Origin: an uncultured Bacteroidota bacterium
GTDB taxonomy: Bacteria; Bacteroidota; Bacteroidia; Bacteroidales; P3
Direction of reading: 5' to 3'
Length of the DNA: 43,750 nucleotides
Assembly: GCA_902796265.1 (NCBI GenBank)
Contig: CADBOG010000118.1
Coordinates: 1 to 43,750, forward strand
Each line of letters starts with the position of its first letter. The first letter of the stretch is position 1. A program made the translations under genes and the position numbers. Under the pieces are notes generated by a model that searched no databases, had not been told where the DNA came from, and saw only the letters and a program-made list of their open reading frames with translations. Below, piece after piece: positions 25,379 to 32,896 of this stretch.

Positions 25379-25987
25379 TTAAACAATTGCCAAGAGTTCG
25401 ACTGTGAAGATAAGGGCAGCATAGGGAGGAATGGAGTTTCCTGCGCCATGCTCACCATATCCAAGGTTATAAGGGATATAGAATTTGTATTTTGCGCCCA
25501 CCTTCATCAGCTGCACACCTTCTGTCCATCCGGCTATCACCTGACGGAGACCGAATTCAGCAGGTTGGTTACGCATATATGACGAATCGAAAACCGTGCC
25601 GTCGATAAGAGTGCCTTCATAGTGGCAACGCACGGTGTCGGAAGCCTTTGGATGAGGACCATTGCCCTCGTTGATTACTTCATACTGGAGGCCGCTGGGA
25701 GTCGTGACGACGCCTGCGCGTTTGCCATTTTCGGCAAGGAATTTCTCACCGTCAGCCTTTGCAGCTTTACCCTTCTCGGCAGCTTCTGCCTGCTGGAGGG
25801 CTTCCATCTCGGTGAAGAATTTGTCGAGAACCTGACGAGCCTCGCTGTTGGAGAGCTTTGGTTCGCGACCTGCGAAGAGGTCACTTATAGCCTCTGCAAA
25901 ATCATTAATATTAAGGCTCGTTTCCAAGCCCATTTCTAAAAGTTGGTGGCCAATGTTGTGGCCTAAAGCGTAACTAAGTTTATCCAA
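25379..25987 (-). CDS. FKBP-type peptidyl-prolyl isomerase
   Basis: This 202-residue protein has an FKBP_N-like helical dimerisation region (about 1-85, KLSYALGHNIGHQLLEMGLE) and a C-terminal FKBP domain (about 95-202). Active-site landmarks include VRCHYEGTLIDGTVFDSSY, VIAGWTEGVQLM and the YGEHGAGNSIPPYAALIFTVELL strand. It accelerates cis-trans isomerisation of proline bonds during folding. No signal peptide is seen, so it is probably cytoplasmic, although Bacteroidota relatives may be exported. The start is TTG at 25987: a stop codon lies in frame just upstream and the next ATG would delete conserved residues. A repeat array starts about 20 bp upstream, in its 5-prime region. A terminator follows. 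Confidence 0.93.
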   Translation of the reverse strand: MDKLSYALGHNIGHQLLEMGLETSLNINDFAEAISDLFAGREPKLSNSEARQVLDKFFTEMEALQQAEAAEKGKAAKADGEKFLAENGKRAGVVTTPSGLQYEVINEGNGPHPKASDTVRCHYEGTLIDGTVFDSSYMRNQPAEFGLRQVIAGWTEGVQLMKVGAKYKFYIPYNLGYGEHGAGNSIPPYAALIFTVELLAIV

Positions 25988-26006
25988 TGGGTAAAAGATT
26001 TAAAAG

Positions 26007-26088
26007 GTTTCAAGTTTAAGGTGGCCTTTGGCCGTTTCAAGTTTCAGGTTTCAAGTTTCAGGTTTCAGGTGGCCTTTGGGCGTTTCGA
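26007..26088. repeat. Composite heptamer/hairpin repeat upstream of FKBP gene
   Basis: Reading on the plus strand: GTTTCAA, GTTTAAG, GTGGCCTTTGGCC (26021-26033), then five heptamers GTTTCAR (26034-26068), GTGGCCTTTGGGC (26069-26081) and GTTTCGA. The same modules occur at 23323-23355. The array lies 25 bp after the thioredoxin stop codon and ends just before the FKBP TTG start. Confidence 0.88.
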
Positions 26089-26112
26089 TAACAATGAAAG
26101 ATAGACGAAATA

Positions 26113-26664
26113 TTAAAGTCCCAGTTTTTTCATCATTACGGGTTTGATTTCCTCTTGGAATATCTGCTGATACTCAGCGAAAGTGTACTTGTTGTTGTCG
26201 CCCGAGCAGAAGAACCACAGAACCATCGAGAAGTCGTAGGCGTTCTGGAAGCCCTGAAGAATTTGGATTAATCCGCCTTCCTTATTAAATATTGCAAATG
26301 AGGGAAATCCGAATTTCTGGCCAAGGATGGCGCGAGTGAAAGGGTGAGTCTGAGCTTTCTGACCAGGATGCTGAGTGTTACTGTACTTGGTACCATTCCA
26401 AGTAAAAGAAGCATTACCCTCGGCGTCGAAATGTACAGGGATGTAATACTTGTTGAGGATTGCAGATACCACGGGGTCGCTGAAGGTCTCTCTGTCCATC
26501 TTCTTGCACCAACCGCACCAACTGGTGCTAAAGTCGACGAAGAAGAGTTTCTTGTTTGTCTTGGTGTCAACCTGCGATGCTTTCTCCATCGTGCTCCAAT
26601 TAACCTGAGCGAAAGCAGAAGTAGCCAGCATAGCAGCGAATAAAAGTATAAGAATTTTTCTCAT
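26113..26664 (-). CDS. Periplasmic thioredoxin-family protein
   Basis: This 183-residue exported protein has a signal peptide (RKILILLFAAMLATSAFAQ, cleaved near residue 20). The thioredoxin fold carries the redox motif CGWCKK (Cys50, Cys53) in the context FSTSWCGWCKKMDRETF, which resembles the DsbD C-terminal and thioredoxin_7 groups, and the cis-proline region FGFPSFAIFNKEGG. It probably reduces disulfides on periplasmic clients. The C-terminal helix region (about 150-183) has no further domain. It appears to be transcribed alone from a -7 box about 50 bp upstream. A heptamer/hairpin array follows its stop codon. Confidence 0.9.
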   Translation of the reverse strand: MRKILILLFAAMLATSAFAQVNWSTMEKASQVDTKTNKKLFFVDFSTSWCGWCKKMDRETFSDPVVSAILNKYYIPVHFDAEGNASFTWNGTKYSNTQHPGQKAQTHPFTRAILGQKFGFPSFAIFNKEGGLIQILQGFQNAYDFSMVLWFFCSGDNNKYTFAEYQQIFQEEIKPVMMKKLGL

Positions 26665-26712
26665 GATTTCTAATTTGGTAAACTATTTGAAAGTCTTATA
26701 ACTAATAAAAGC

Positions 26713-26720
26713 CAAATTTA
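26713..26720 (-). promoter_or_regulatory. Likely -7 promoter box for thioredoxin gene
   Basis: TAAATTTG on the minus strand matches TAnnTTTG and lies about 49 bp before the ATG at 26664. The -33 region has only an AT-rich TTTT, so the assignment rests on the -7 box. Confidence 0.5.
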
Positions 26721-26883
26721 TTTTGTACCAAATTATTAAAAAATCCTAATAAAGCAACAACAATAAAGCAGACAACTGATTTACAGAATAATGCATCTTA
26801 TAAACATTGCATCTCATATATATTACCCCTTCAGCGAGCCGAGCTAGGATTGCCCTATGTTATCCCTCTCTCAGTTTTCCAAT

Positions 26884-26925
26884 TCTAACCTAACTCTAAC
26901 TTAACTCTAACCTAACTCTAACCCT
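26884..26925. repeat. 11-bp tandem repeat, about 3.8 copies
   Basis: Units are TCTAACCTAAC, TCTAACTTAAC, TCTAACCTAAC and a partial TCTAACCCT. The 11-bp period is close to one helical turn. The tract is intergenic and contains stop triplets in every unit on both strands. Confidence 0.85.
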
Positions 26926-27171
26926 GAATTTGGCATTCCTCATCTCATTTTCGTTACAAAAACACTAAAATTCCGCACCGCTTATATGTGCGCCAAGAAA
27001 GGGTAAAAGCATCTAAACTTGGGTTCAAGCATGTCTTTTAATGCCTTTTAGATGAGTAAAATGACACATTCTGTCCCTTTTCCGAGGTTCGGCATCTTGG
27101 TTGCCGACTGTTTACTGATATCGTATTTCATTGTTTCTTTGCTTTTTAGATAAATAATTGTGTTCTTCAGA

Positions 27172-27316
27172 ATCACAATAACAGTATCACAGTTTCTTTT
27201 TTGATGGGTATCAATCTCTTTTATCCTTATATATATTATTAATTATTAATTAGTTATATAGTATATAAGGGGATGTTTTGGTATCATTTTTTTAATTGTG
27301 ATACTGTTATTGTGAT
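27172..27316. repeat. 145-bp nested inverted repeat
   Basis: The outer arms are a perfect 20-bp inverted pair (ATCACAATAACAGTATCACA at 27172-27191 and its complement at 27297-27316). Near the same centre there is a perfect 9-bp inverted pair (CCTTATATA at 27225-27233 and TATATAAGG at 27262-27270). Between them the hexamer GTATCA recurs twice. The whole unit is AT-rich and non-coding. It could be a miniature inverted-repeat element or the template of a long hairpin RNA. No clear target-site duplication flanks it. Confidence 0.85.
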
Positions 27317-27422
27317 GATGCCATTAGTTTTTATTGTTCTATTAATTGTAATGTCACCTAAGATCACTCCCATTTTTTCGAGCCTTTCTTCCCTACAAGG
27401 CCCGTTGTGTCTTGGTATGCAA

Positions 27423-29348
27423 TCAGAACTGGAAGTAGATGAATGGCTGGAGGTCGGCAGTAACAAACTGGTAGACGACAAAAATGACGACGACAACGAC
27501 AACAGCAAGCATCCACATCGGCATTGAGGTGAACCAGATGCGGTAGCGACGCTTGAATCGCTCGGGAAGCCAATGGATAATCATACCCATGAGAAACACC
27601 CAGAAGACGGAGCTGTAATTGCTTATCACTTGCGACACAACCGACCATTGCCATTCTCCTCCTATTTGGGCAACCATGGAGCTTGCCGTTTCCCAAGCCT
27701 GCTGGTTGGCTTCTGCCGGATTGAGGTTTGAACCGCTGCGGAAGAAAAGACGGGTGAAGGTGACGAAACTGAACGTCAAAGCGATATTCCACACTTTTTC
27801 AATAGACGACTGAAGCTTGGGGAGTGAATGCCTGTCACAAAAAGGATTGACCACGAAATAACGAATCATGGTTCCAAGGCAGATGATGCCCGTGGAGACA
27901 GCTCCGAGATTGAGAGCAGGTGTTATCCATATAATGTCTGCGAAGAGGAAGAGAGCGAAAAGTGCCTGTGTGGCAACAACACGGGTTCTGCCGCCACGAC
28001 GTTTCCACCACTTATAGACGAGTATGCCTAATCCGTTGAGTCCTCCCCATGCAATGAAGTTGAAGCTGGCTCCGTGCCATAAGCCTCCCAATAGCATGGT
28101 ATCCATATTGTTGACATCTGTCTGGAACTCCTTGCGGCAACGGGGGAAGATATGATATACGGCGACCAACGCTCCTCCGATGAGCAACACCACAAGGGTT
28201 ACCCACACCGAATGTGCCATCAAGGCAACTATTGCCAGCATCATGCCAAGAATGAGGCACGACACCCACGTGGCGGAACGGTTGCCGCCAAGGGGGATAT
28301 AAAGATAATCCTTCAGCCAATTGGAGAGCGAGATGTGCCAACGCTTCCAAAATCCGGCACAGTTGGTGGCCTTATAGGGCGAATTGAAGTTTTTGGGCAG
28401 ATAGAAGCCCAGCAACATGGCTACGCCAATGGCGATGTCGGTATATCCGGAGAAGTCGGCATATACCTGAAGGGAATAGACGAAGAGTGCAGCAAGATTC
28501 TCGAAACCGGTGAAAAGCAGAGGGTTGTCGAACACCCGGTCGACGAAATTGACAGCAAGATAATCGCTCAAGATGATTTTCTTGAGAAGGCCGTTAAGGA
28601 TCCAAAACATAGCCATTCCGAACTGTCGGCGAGAGAGGAAATAAGGCTTATAGAGCTGAGGGACGAACTGGTCGGCACGAACTATTGGTCCTGCCACCAA
28701 CTGCGGGAAGAAGGTTGTGTAGAAGCCAAAATCGAGAAGGTGCTCAACATGATGTATGCGATTCTTATAGACATCAACTATATAGCTGATATTCTGAAAG
28801 GTGAAGAACGAAATGCCGACAGGAAGAAGAATCATAGTTGCATCGAAACGAGGCGTTGACGTGAAATGGTTGGCAAACTTTGCTAGATGATTGACCACCT
28901 GCAGATTGCAATGGAACATATTGTTATAGACATCGGTGAAGAAGTAGGCATATTTGAAGTAAGCCAACACGAAGAGGTTGACCACAACGCCTGCGACCAT
29001 GAGTGCTTTGCGAGTTGGGGATTGGGGATTATCATCCTGTACCGAATCCATTCGTTTGCCGAGAAAGTAACCAAGTAGTGTGGAGAGTATGAGAAGGAGC
29101 ACGAAAAGCCCGGAGGTCTTGAAGTAGAAGAAGAGGCTTACGAAGAAGAGATATCCGTTGCGGACACGGATTCGGAAAGAAGAGCTGTCGGCACGAGAGC
29201 CAAAAAGAGGCTTGCCATATTTTTGCAGCAAGGCAAGACCTGCGAACACAAGCAGGAGGAACACCCAAAAATTGAATTGTGTAAAGAGCAGCGGATGCTC
29301 GTCGTCGAAAGAGAAAAGGTCTCCCAAGAATATCAGAATGTCTTTCAT
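27423..29348 (-). CDS. MBOAT family O-acyltransferase
   Basis: This is a 641-residue polytopic membrane protein of the AlgI/DltB-like MBOAT family. The conserved block GFWKRWHISLSNWLKDYLYIPLGG and the membrane-embedded catalytic histidine in GGLWHGASFNF (His425) are intact. About ten to twelve membrane helices are predicted. The C-terminal 100 residues add further helices. These proteins pass acyl groups across the membrane to surface polysaccharide, peptidoglycan or teichoic-acid-like acceptors. Its ATG overlaps the stop of the SGNH gene by 4 bp (ATGA), so translation is coupled. The pair is the typical acetyl-transfer plus periplasmic esterase/transferase arrangement. The acceptor is unknown. 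Confidence 0.94.
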   Translation of the reverse strand: MKDILIFLGDLFSFDDEHPLLFTQFNFWVFLLLVFAGLALLQKYGKPLFGSRADSSSFRIRVRNGYLFFVSLFFYFKTSGLFVLLLILSTLLGYFLGKRMDSVQDDNPQSPTRKALMVAGVVVNLFVLAYFKYAYFFTDVYNNMFHCNLQVVNHLAKFANHFTSTPRFDATMILLPVGISFFTFQNISYIVDVYKNRIHHVEHLLDFGFYTTFFPQLVAGPIVRADQFVPQLYKPYFLSRRQFGMAMFWILNGLLKKIILSDYLAVNFVDRVFDNPLLFTGFENLAALFVYSLQVYADFSGYTDIAIGVAMLLGFYLPKNFNSPYKATNCAGFWKRWHISLSNWLKDYLYIPLGGNRSATWVSCLILGMMLAIVALMAHSVWVTLVVLLIGGALVAVYHIFPRCRKEFQTDVNNMDTMLLGGLWHGASFNFIAWGGLNGLGILVYKWWKRRGGRTRVVATQALFALFLFADIIWITPALNLGAVSTGIICLGTMIRYFVVNPFCDRHSLPKLQSSIEKVWNIALTFSFVTFTRLFFRSGSNLNPAEANQQAWETASSMVAQIGGEWQWSVVSQVISNYSSVFWVFLMGMIIHWLPERFKRRYRIWFTSMPMWMLAVVVVVVIFVVYQFVTADLQPFIYFQF

Positions 29349-30841
29349 ACTCCCCTCCTCTTCAAGCCATAGAGTTTATACATGTTTTCGAAAGCATCGC
29401 CCAGCATATTGCCCATAATCATCGAACCCTTGACAGAATAATGGACATAATCCTTGCTGGCATTGCCGTTGCGTACCCATTCGACCATGGAACCGCTACC
29501 GCCCATAGCATCGTAGAGGCTCCAGTAAGCGACACCATTGCTAAGGGCAGTAGTGCGAAGACGCTCGACGAGCTTGGGCAGCAAAGGATAGGTGACGAAT
29601 TCGCCATCAATCCTAGTACTCATATCGGAAGGTCCAACAAAGAGGAGCTTGACTCCAGGACAAACCGAACGGAGGTAGCCAAACTGCTCAACCAATCGTG
29701 AACAATAATGTTCGATGGCTGCCTCATTCTTCAGATACGGCACCACATTGCCACCAAACTGAAGGACAATCAACCCCACGTTCAAAAGGTCGTAAGACTT
29801 TGAGAGTTGGAGCGAGTCGACCATACGGAACTGTGTACCCGAAACACCTCGCATGGCGACATTATCGAGAGCGACACCGCATCCGTAGTCAAGTACTACA
29901 CCGTAGATGTCGGCATTGCCGTTGAGACGGACATCGATTGCGGTTGCTGCCGAATCGAGAATCCACTCCAGCTGCTGTACACCAGGAGCCGACACCGACC
30001 TGGAAAAACGATTGCCATAGTTGTCGACCATCTCGACAGCAAGAGGTCCTGGACGATTGTTGAAGAGCATTCGTACCTTACCGAAATGCTTGACGCGATT
30101 GCTTGCTGCCTTGTTGTGTGTTGCCTTGAACGAGGCAGTTGCAGCACCATCAATATGCCAGCAACGAAGCATAGGGCCATAGTTGCCATCGGAGCGTTGC
30201 ATAGGTTTGCCGCCATAAGCGGACAATCCCGTCATGCGACCCGAAGCCGTCTGGGTGACCGTAAGCGATGCGACCTGCTGGTTGAGCTGCAACATACCAA
30301 CGCCGCCACCGCCGAAGAGCGACTGCAGGCGGTCACGCACACAACATGTGATACGATCCATCTCAATCTGTGAATCGCCATAATAAAGCACACGCAGGGT
30401 GCTGCCGTTTTGCGAAGCATCCTCAGCACGAGAGAAGAAGCTGTCGAAGAAACGCTCATCGTCATTCGGCAACCATAAACGCGACGGACCTTCGAGAGCC
30501 ATAGAACGGCAGATTTCGAGAGAATCAGTAAGAGCCTCACGTTCGGAGACAGTAAGTCTTGGTTTTGGTGTTTCAACCGATTCGCGATGATGAGCCGTAA
30601 GCACCTTTGAGGGCTTTGCAAAACGGAGTCGCTGTTCTCCGATGGCAATACCCTCCTTAGGGAAAATGATGCTGACAATGGTCAACAAGAGGATACACAT
30701 CGCCATAAATTTCAACACTTTCGCAACAGAGAGCCCTTTTGTCTCATCGTCGCGAATGACTTTACGCGCCAAAGAGTCATCATGGCGCATTTTGTTCGTT
30801 TTTTTTGCAATCATATTTCGAGATGTATTTTTAGATTCCAT
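29345..30841 (-). CDS. Membrane-anchored SGNH/GDSL hydrolase, MBOAT partner
   Basis: From the ATG at 30841 this is a 498-residue protein with a cytoplasmic N-terminus and one membrane helix (about 38-60). The large extracytoplasmic part contains an SGNH domain, with the nucleophile in VLYYGDSQIE (Ser157), an oxyanion Gly/Asn region (LQFGGNVVPY) and the C-terminal catalytic pair in DYVHYSVKG. A carbohydrate-binding-like segment sits between the first two blocks. Such proteins finish transfer or removal of acetyl groups supplied by the paired MBOAT protein. The frame is open for 33 codons upstream, but those residues cross the promoter region and look non-coding. The 4-bp overlap with the MBOAT gene indicates translational coupling. 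Confidence 0.88.
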   Translation of the reverse strand: MESKNTSRNMIAKKTNKMRHDDSLARKVIRDDETKGLSVAKVLKFMAMCILLLTIVSIIFPKEGIAIGEQRLRFAKPSKVLTAHHRESVETPKPRLTVSEREALTDSLEICRSMALEGPSRLWLPNDDERFFDSFFSRAEDASQNGSTLRVLYYGDSQIEMDRITCCVRDRLQSLFGGGGVGMLQLNQQVASLTVTQTASGRMTGLSAYGGKPMQRSDGNYGPMLRCWHIDGAATASFKATHNKAASNRVKHFGKVRMLFNNRPGPLAVEMVDNYGNRFSRSVSAPGVQQLEWILDSAATAIDVRLNGNADIYGVVLDYGCGVALDNVAMRGVSGTQFRMVDSLQLSKSYDLLNVGLIVLQFGGNVVPYLKNEAAIEHYCSRLVEQFGYLRSVCPGVKLLFVGPSDMSTRIDGEFVTYPLLPKLVERLRTTALSNGVAYWSLYDAMGGSGSMVEWVRNGNASKDYVHYSVKGSMIMGNMLGDAFENMYKLYGLKRRGV

Positions 30842-30885
30842 ATTTGTGCTTTTACCGGCTTCCCGATTGTCATTTTTTCTGATTG

Positions 30886-30893
30886 CAAAAATA
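30886..30893 (-). promoter_or_regulatory. Possible -7 promoter box for SGNH-MBOAT pair
   Basis: TATTTTTG on the minus strand matches TAnnTTTG and lies about 45 bp before the SGNH ATG, just after the terminator of the preceding unit. Its -33 region would overlap the hairpin and has no clear TTTG. Confidence 0.4.
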
Positions 30894-30904
30894 ATACAAA
30901 TAAT

Positions 30905-30933
30905 AACGCCAGACATGCTTTTTGTCTGGCGTT
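30905..30933 (-). terminator. Hairpin after the MntP-LytTR-glycosidase unit
   Basis: A perfect 11-bp stem (AACGCCAGACA with TGTCTGGCGTT) closes a 7-nt loop, with an AT-rich but not uniform T tract after it on the minus strand. It lies about 108 bp after the stop of the last gene of the unit. Confidence 0.7.
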
Positions 30934-31040
30934 GTATCAAGGGTCTCCCCTACTGTATGAAACGATGGTCGACGACATCAAGTCATACAATAAGACGATA
31001 ATAAATTATGTCGTTTTTTATTGTTACTCAAGGCCTATTC

Positions 31041-31934
31041 TCACTTTTTGGGCTTCTTGAACACGATATAATTGACATACTGCTGGTCTCCCAATTGGTC
31101 GGTACCCATCAAGTGGCGGATGCCATTTGGGTCGACATACCAACCCGAAGCCTTACCGCCAATGAGGTATATGGCATTGTCGGCACCTATTTTTCTGAGC
31201 AGTTGGCTGAATTCATCCATCAGCACCTTGTCTTGGCACCATACGACGACGGCATTGCCGTCAATAGAGCAGAGTGCTCTACGGAACGACTTGTTCTCAG
31301 GATTGTTGTGCAACACCTCGCCATCCCTTACGGCCGGATACTGACGGAAGAAATAGCCTCCTGTCTCCGTAGCTTGCTCAAAAAGAGGTGAGTTGTCGGC
31401 AACGCCAATCGTCATGAGACCGTCGATGATAGCACAATAGCCCTTCTTGGACAACCCCCAAGCCAAGGGCTCACCTTTGAAAACATAAGCTCCAACAATC
31501 TTGCCATTGTCGCGACGGATGTCGGCTGCCAAAGTGGCCATAACGATATCAGCATCAGAGGTATCGATATGACCGACGAACAACTCGGGAGTGGCATTCA
31601 TCGGGGTCATTAGCGTGAGGTGTACACCATCCAGTATGGTATCTTTTGCAAGTGTGACGGCACCAAAAGAACGGTCGGTATTATCCAGCCAGCGGCCATC
31701 GACAGATGGGTCGACAGTTTCAATCTCAACAGGGTTTCCAACTGTTACAGGTTCATCATTTTTTCTCAACACAAGAAGCAGGATGACAACAGCCAACAGA
31801 ACTATGGCAGCAGAAATGGCGACAACCCATTTGGGAATGCCTTCACCATGACGGTCATCGTCATGGACATCACCACCGCCCGAGGGAGTAATGATACGTA
31901 TCTCGCTGTCCTCTATATCGTCGTAATTATTCAT
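31041..31934 (-). CDS. Membrane-anchored protein, possibly NAGPA-type phosphodiester glycosidase
   Basis: This 297-residue protein has an acidic cytoplasmic N-terminus (about 1-32), one membrane helix (about 35-58) and an extracytoplasmic domain of about 230 residues. The pattern DGVHLTLMTP, a central AYVFKGEPLAWGLSKKGYCAII, and the C-terminal YLIGGKASGWYVDPNG resemble the phosphodiester glycosidase fold (Pfam NAGPA, formerly DUF2233), whose members end in a similar Gly-rich GG.SG strand. The match is weak and key residues may differ, so the function is tentative. Its start overlaps the LytTR gene stop by 4 bp (ATGA), and a hairpin terminator follows. Confidence 0.6.
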   Translation of the reverse strand: MNNYDDIEDSEIRIITPSGGGDVHDDDRHGEGIPKWVVAISAAIVLLAVVILLLVLRKNDEPVTVGNPVEIETVDPSVDGRWLDNTDRSFGAVTLAKDTILDGVHLTLMTPMNATPELFVGHIDTSDADIVMATLAADIRRDNGKIVGAYVFKGEPLAWGLSKKGYCAIIDGLMTIGVADNSPLFEQATETGGYFFRQYPAVRDGEVLHNNPENKSFRRALCSIDGNAVVVWCQDKVLMDEFSQLLRKIGADNAIYLIGGKASGWYVDPNGIRHLMGTDQLGDQQYVNYIVFKKPKK

Positions 31935-32293
31935 TTCATATCATTTTCAAACATCAACTTGATATTGCGCAAGGCATCCTTCGATGCCGTGAGTGTATGA
32001 GTCGCCAAGCGGCCATCCGAAAGGACAAGCTGCTGCTTGGTGAGATTTATGAAGAATACATATTCGCAATTGATAATAAATCCCCTGCCGACGCGAACAA
32101 ATTTCACATCGTTGGAGTGTGCCTGACTGGAAAGAAGAACCTCTATCTGTCCAAGCTGCATGGTGACCATGCGTGTTTCGCCGTTGGCCAGCACAATCGA
32201 CGAATAGTTGCCGTCGCTCGAGATGTAGATGATGTCACTCATCGGCACCCTAAGCAGCTCCAAGCTTGTCGATATGATAAGGTAGTCTTTCAT
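31931..32293 (-). CDS. Stand-alone LytTR DNA-binding protein
   Basis: This 120-residue protein is a LytTR domain with almost nothing added. Its hallmarks are VPMSDIIYISSDGNYSSIVL, LGQIEVLL, FVRVGRGFIINCEYVFFI and LVLSDGRLATHTLTASKDALRNIK. LytTR domains bind DNA direct repeats and are usually fused to a response-regulator receiver. No receiver or membrane domain is present, so it may be controlled by a partner. It shares one base with the mntP stop (TGATG) and overlaps the next gene by 4 bp. It is therefore translated with a metal exporter and a membrane-anchored exported protein. Confidence 0.9.
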   Translation of the reverse strand: MKDYLIISTSLELLRVPMSDIIYISSDGNYSSIVLANGETRMVTMQLGQIEVLLSSQAHSNDVKFVRVGRGFIINCEYVFFINLTKQQLVLSDGRLATHTLTASKDALRNIKLMFENDMK

Positions 32294-32859
32294 CAGTTCA
32301 AATAGAGGTGTTCAATCAAAGTGTAGGTGCCTAAGCCGATAAGGACAAGGCCAGCAATGATTGTCGCAATGCGTTCAGGCACAGGTATGTTTCTCGTGCC
32401 GAGCAACCACCCGACGAGGGAGACGACAAAAGTGGCTATACCTATCGTCAACACTGTCCAAAGAATGCCGGCAAGAGTTGTGTCCAATCCAAGTCCTATG
32501 CCCACCACAAAAGCATCTATCGAAGTGGCTATGCCAAGCAGACATAGGACACCCGTCTTGGACAAATCCAACTGTTCTTCATTCGGTTTGTCACGAAGGA
32601 CATCAACAATCATCTTGCCGCCAACAAACAGCAACAGCACAAAGGCAATCCAATGGTCAACAGCCTCCAGCGAACCCTTGAAAGCCATACCCAACAAGGC
32701 CCCGAGGAAAGGAAAACCCGCCTGGAAGAGAGCGAAAATACTGGCCATCAGCAGCCCTCGTCGCAAGGGCATCTTGCTGCGAAAAGCACTCGCCGTCGAC
32801 ACAACAAGCGAGTCGACACACAAGGCCAAAGCCAATAATATGGATTCAACAAAAAGCAT
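32293..32859 (-). CDS. mntP: Manganese efflux pump MntP-like
   Basis: This 188-residue membrane protein with six predicted helices belongs to the MntP (DUF204) family, which exports Mn2+ and protects against manganese excess. The two acidic transport motifs are present in pseudo-symmetric repeats: ALCVDSLVVSTA (about 13-24) and GIATSIDAFVVGIG (about 108-121). A charged cytoplasmic loop (RDKPNEEQLDLSK) joins the halves. The length is standard. The yybP-ykoY manganese riboswitch found before mntP in some bacteria is not visible: the gap to the upstream T9SS cargo gene is only 37 bp. The LytTR gene starts on the last base of its stop codon. Confidence 0.93.
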   Translation of the reverse strand: MLFVESILLALALCVDSLVVSTASAFRSKMPLRRGLLMASIFALFQAGFPFLGALLGMAFKGSLEAVDHWIAFVLLLFVGGKMIVDVLRDKPNEEQLDLSKTGVLCLLGIATSIDAFVVGIGLGLDTTLAGILWTVLTIGIATFVVSLVGWLLGTRNIPVPERIATIIAGLVLIGLGTYTLIEHLYLN

Positions 32860-32896
32860 TCTGTCAGTAATTTATGGTCATTGTCAGACGGTGTGG

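Larger units (their letters stand above)
26665..27422. other. 758-bp non-coding region between thioredoxin and MBOAT genes
   Basis: No credible gene is present. The only open frame of note overlaps the MBOAT 3-prime end and lacks protein-like composition. The region holds a likely thioredoxin promoter (26713-26720), an 11-bp tandem repeat (26884-26925) and a 145-bp nested inverted repeat (27172-27316). The remainder is AT-rich, with no structure I recognise. Confidence 0.7.

Noticed and set aside
27273..27527. 84-codon plus-strand open frame
   Set aside because: Half lies in an AT-rich inverted-repeat region and half is antisense to the MBOAT 3-prime end. Composition is not protein-like (long runs of Asp and His at the end) and no start signal is seen.
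32860..32896. yybP-ykoY manganese riboswitch before mntP
   Set aside because: Only 37 bp separate mntP from the upstream gene, too short for the riboswitch, and no matching stem-loops were seen.
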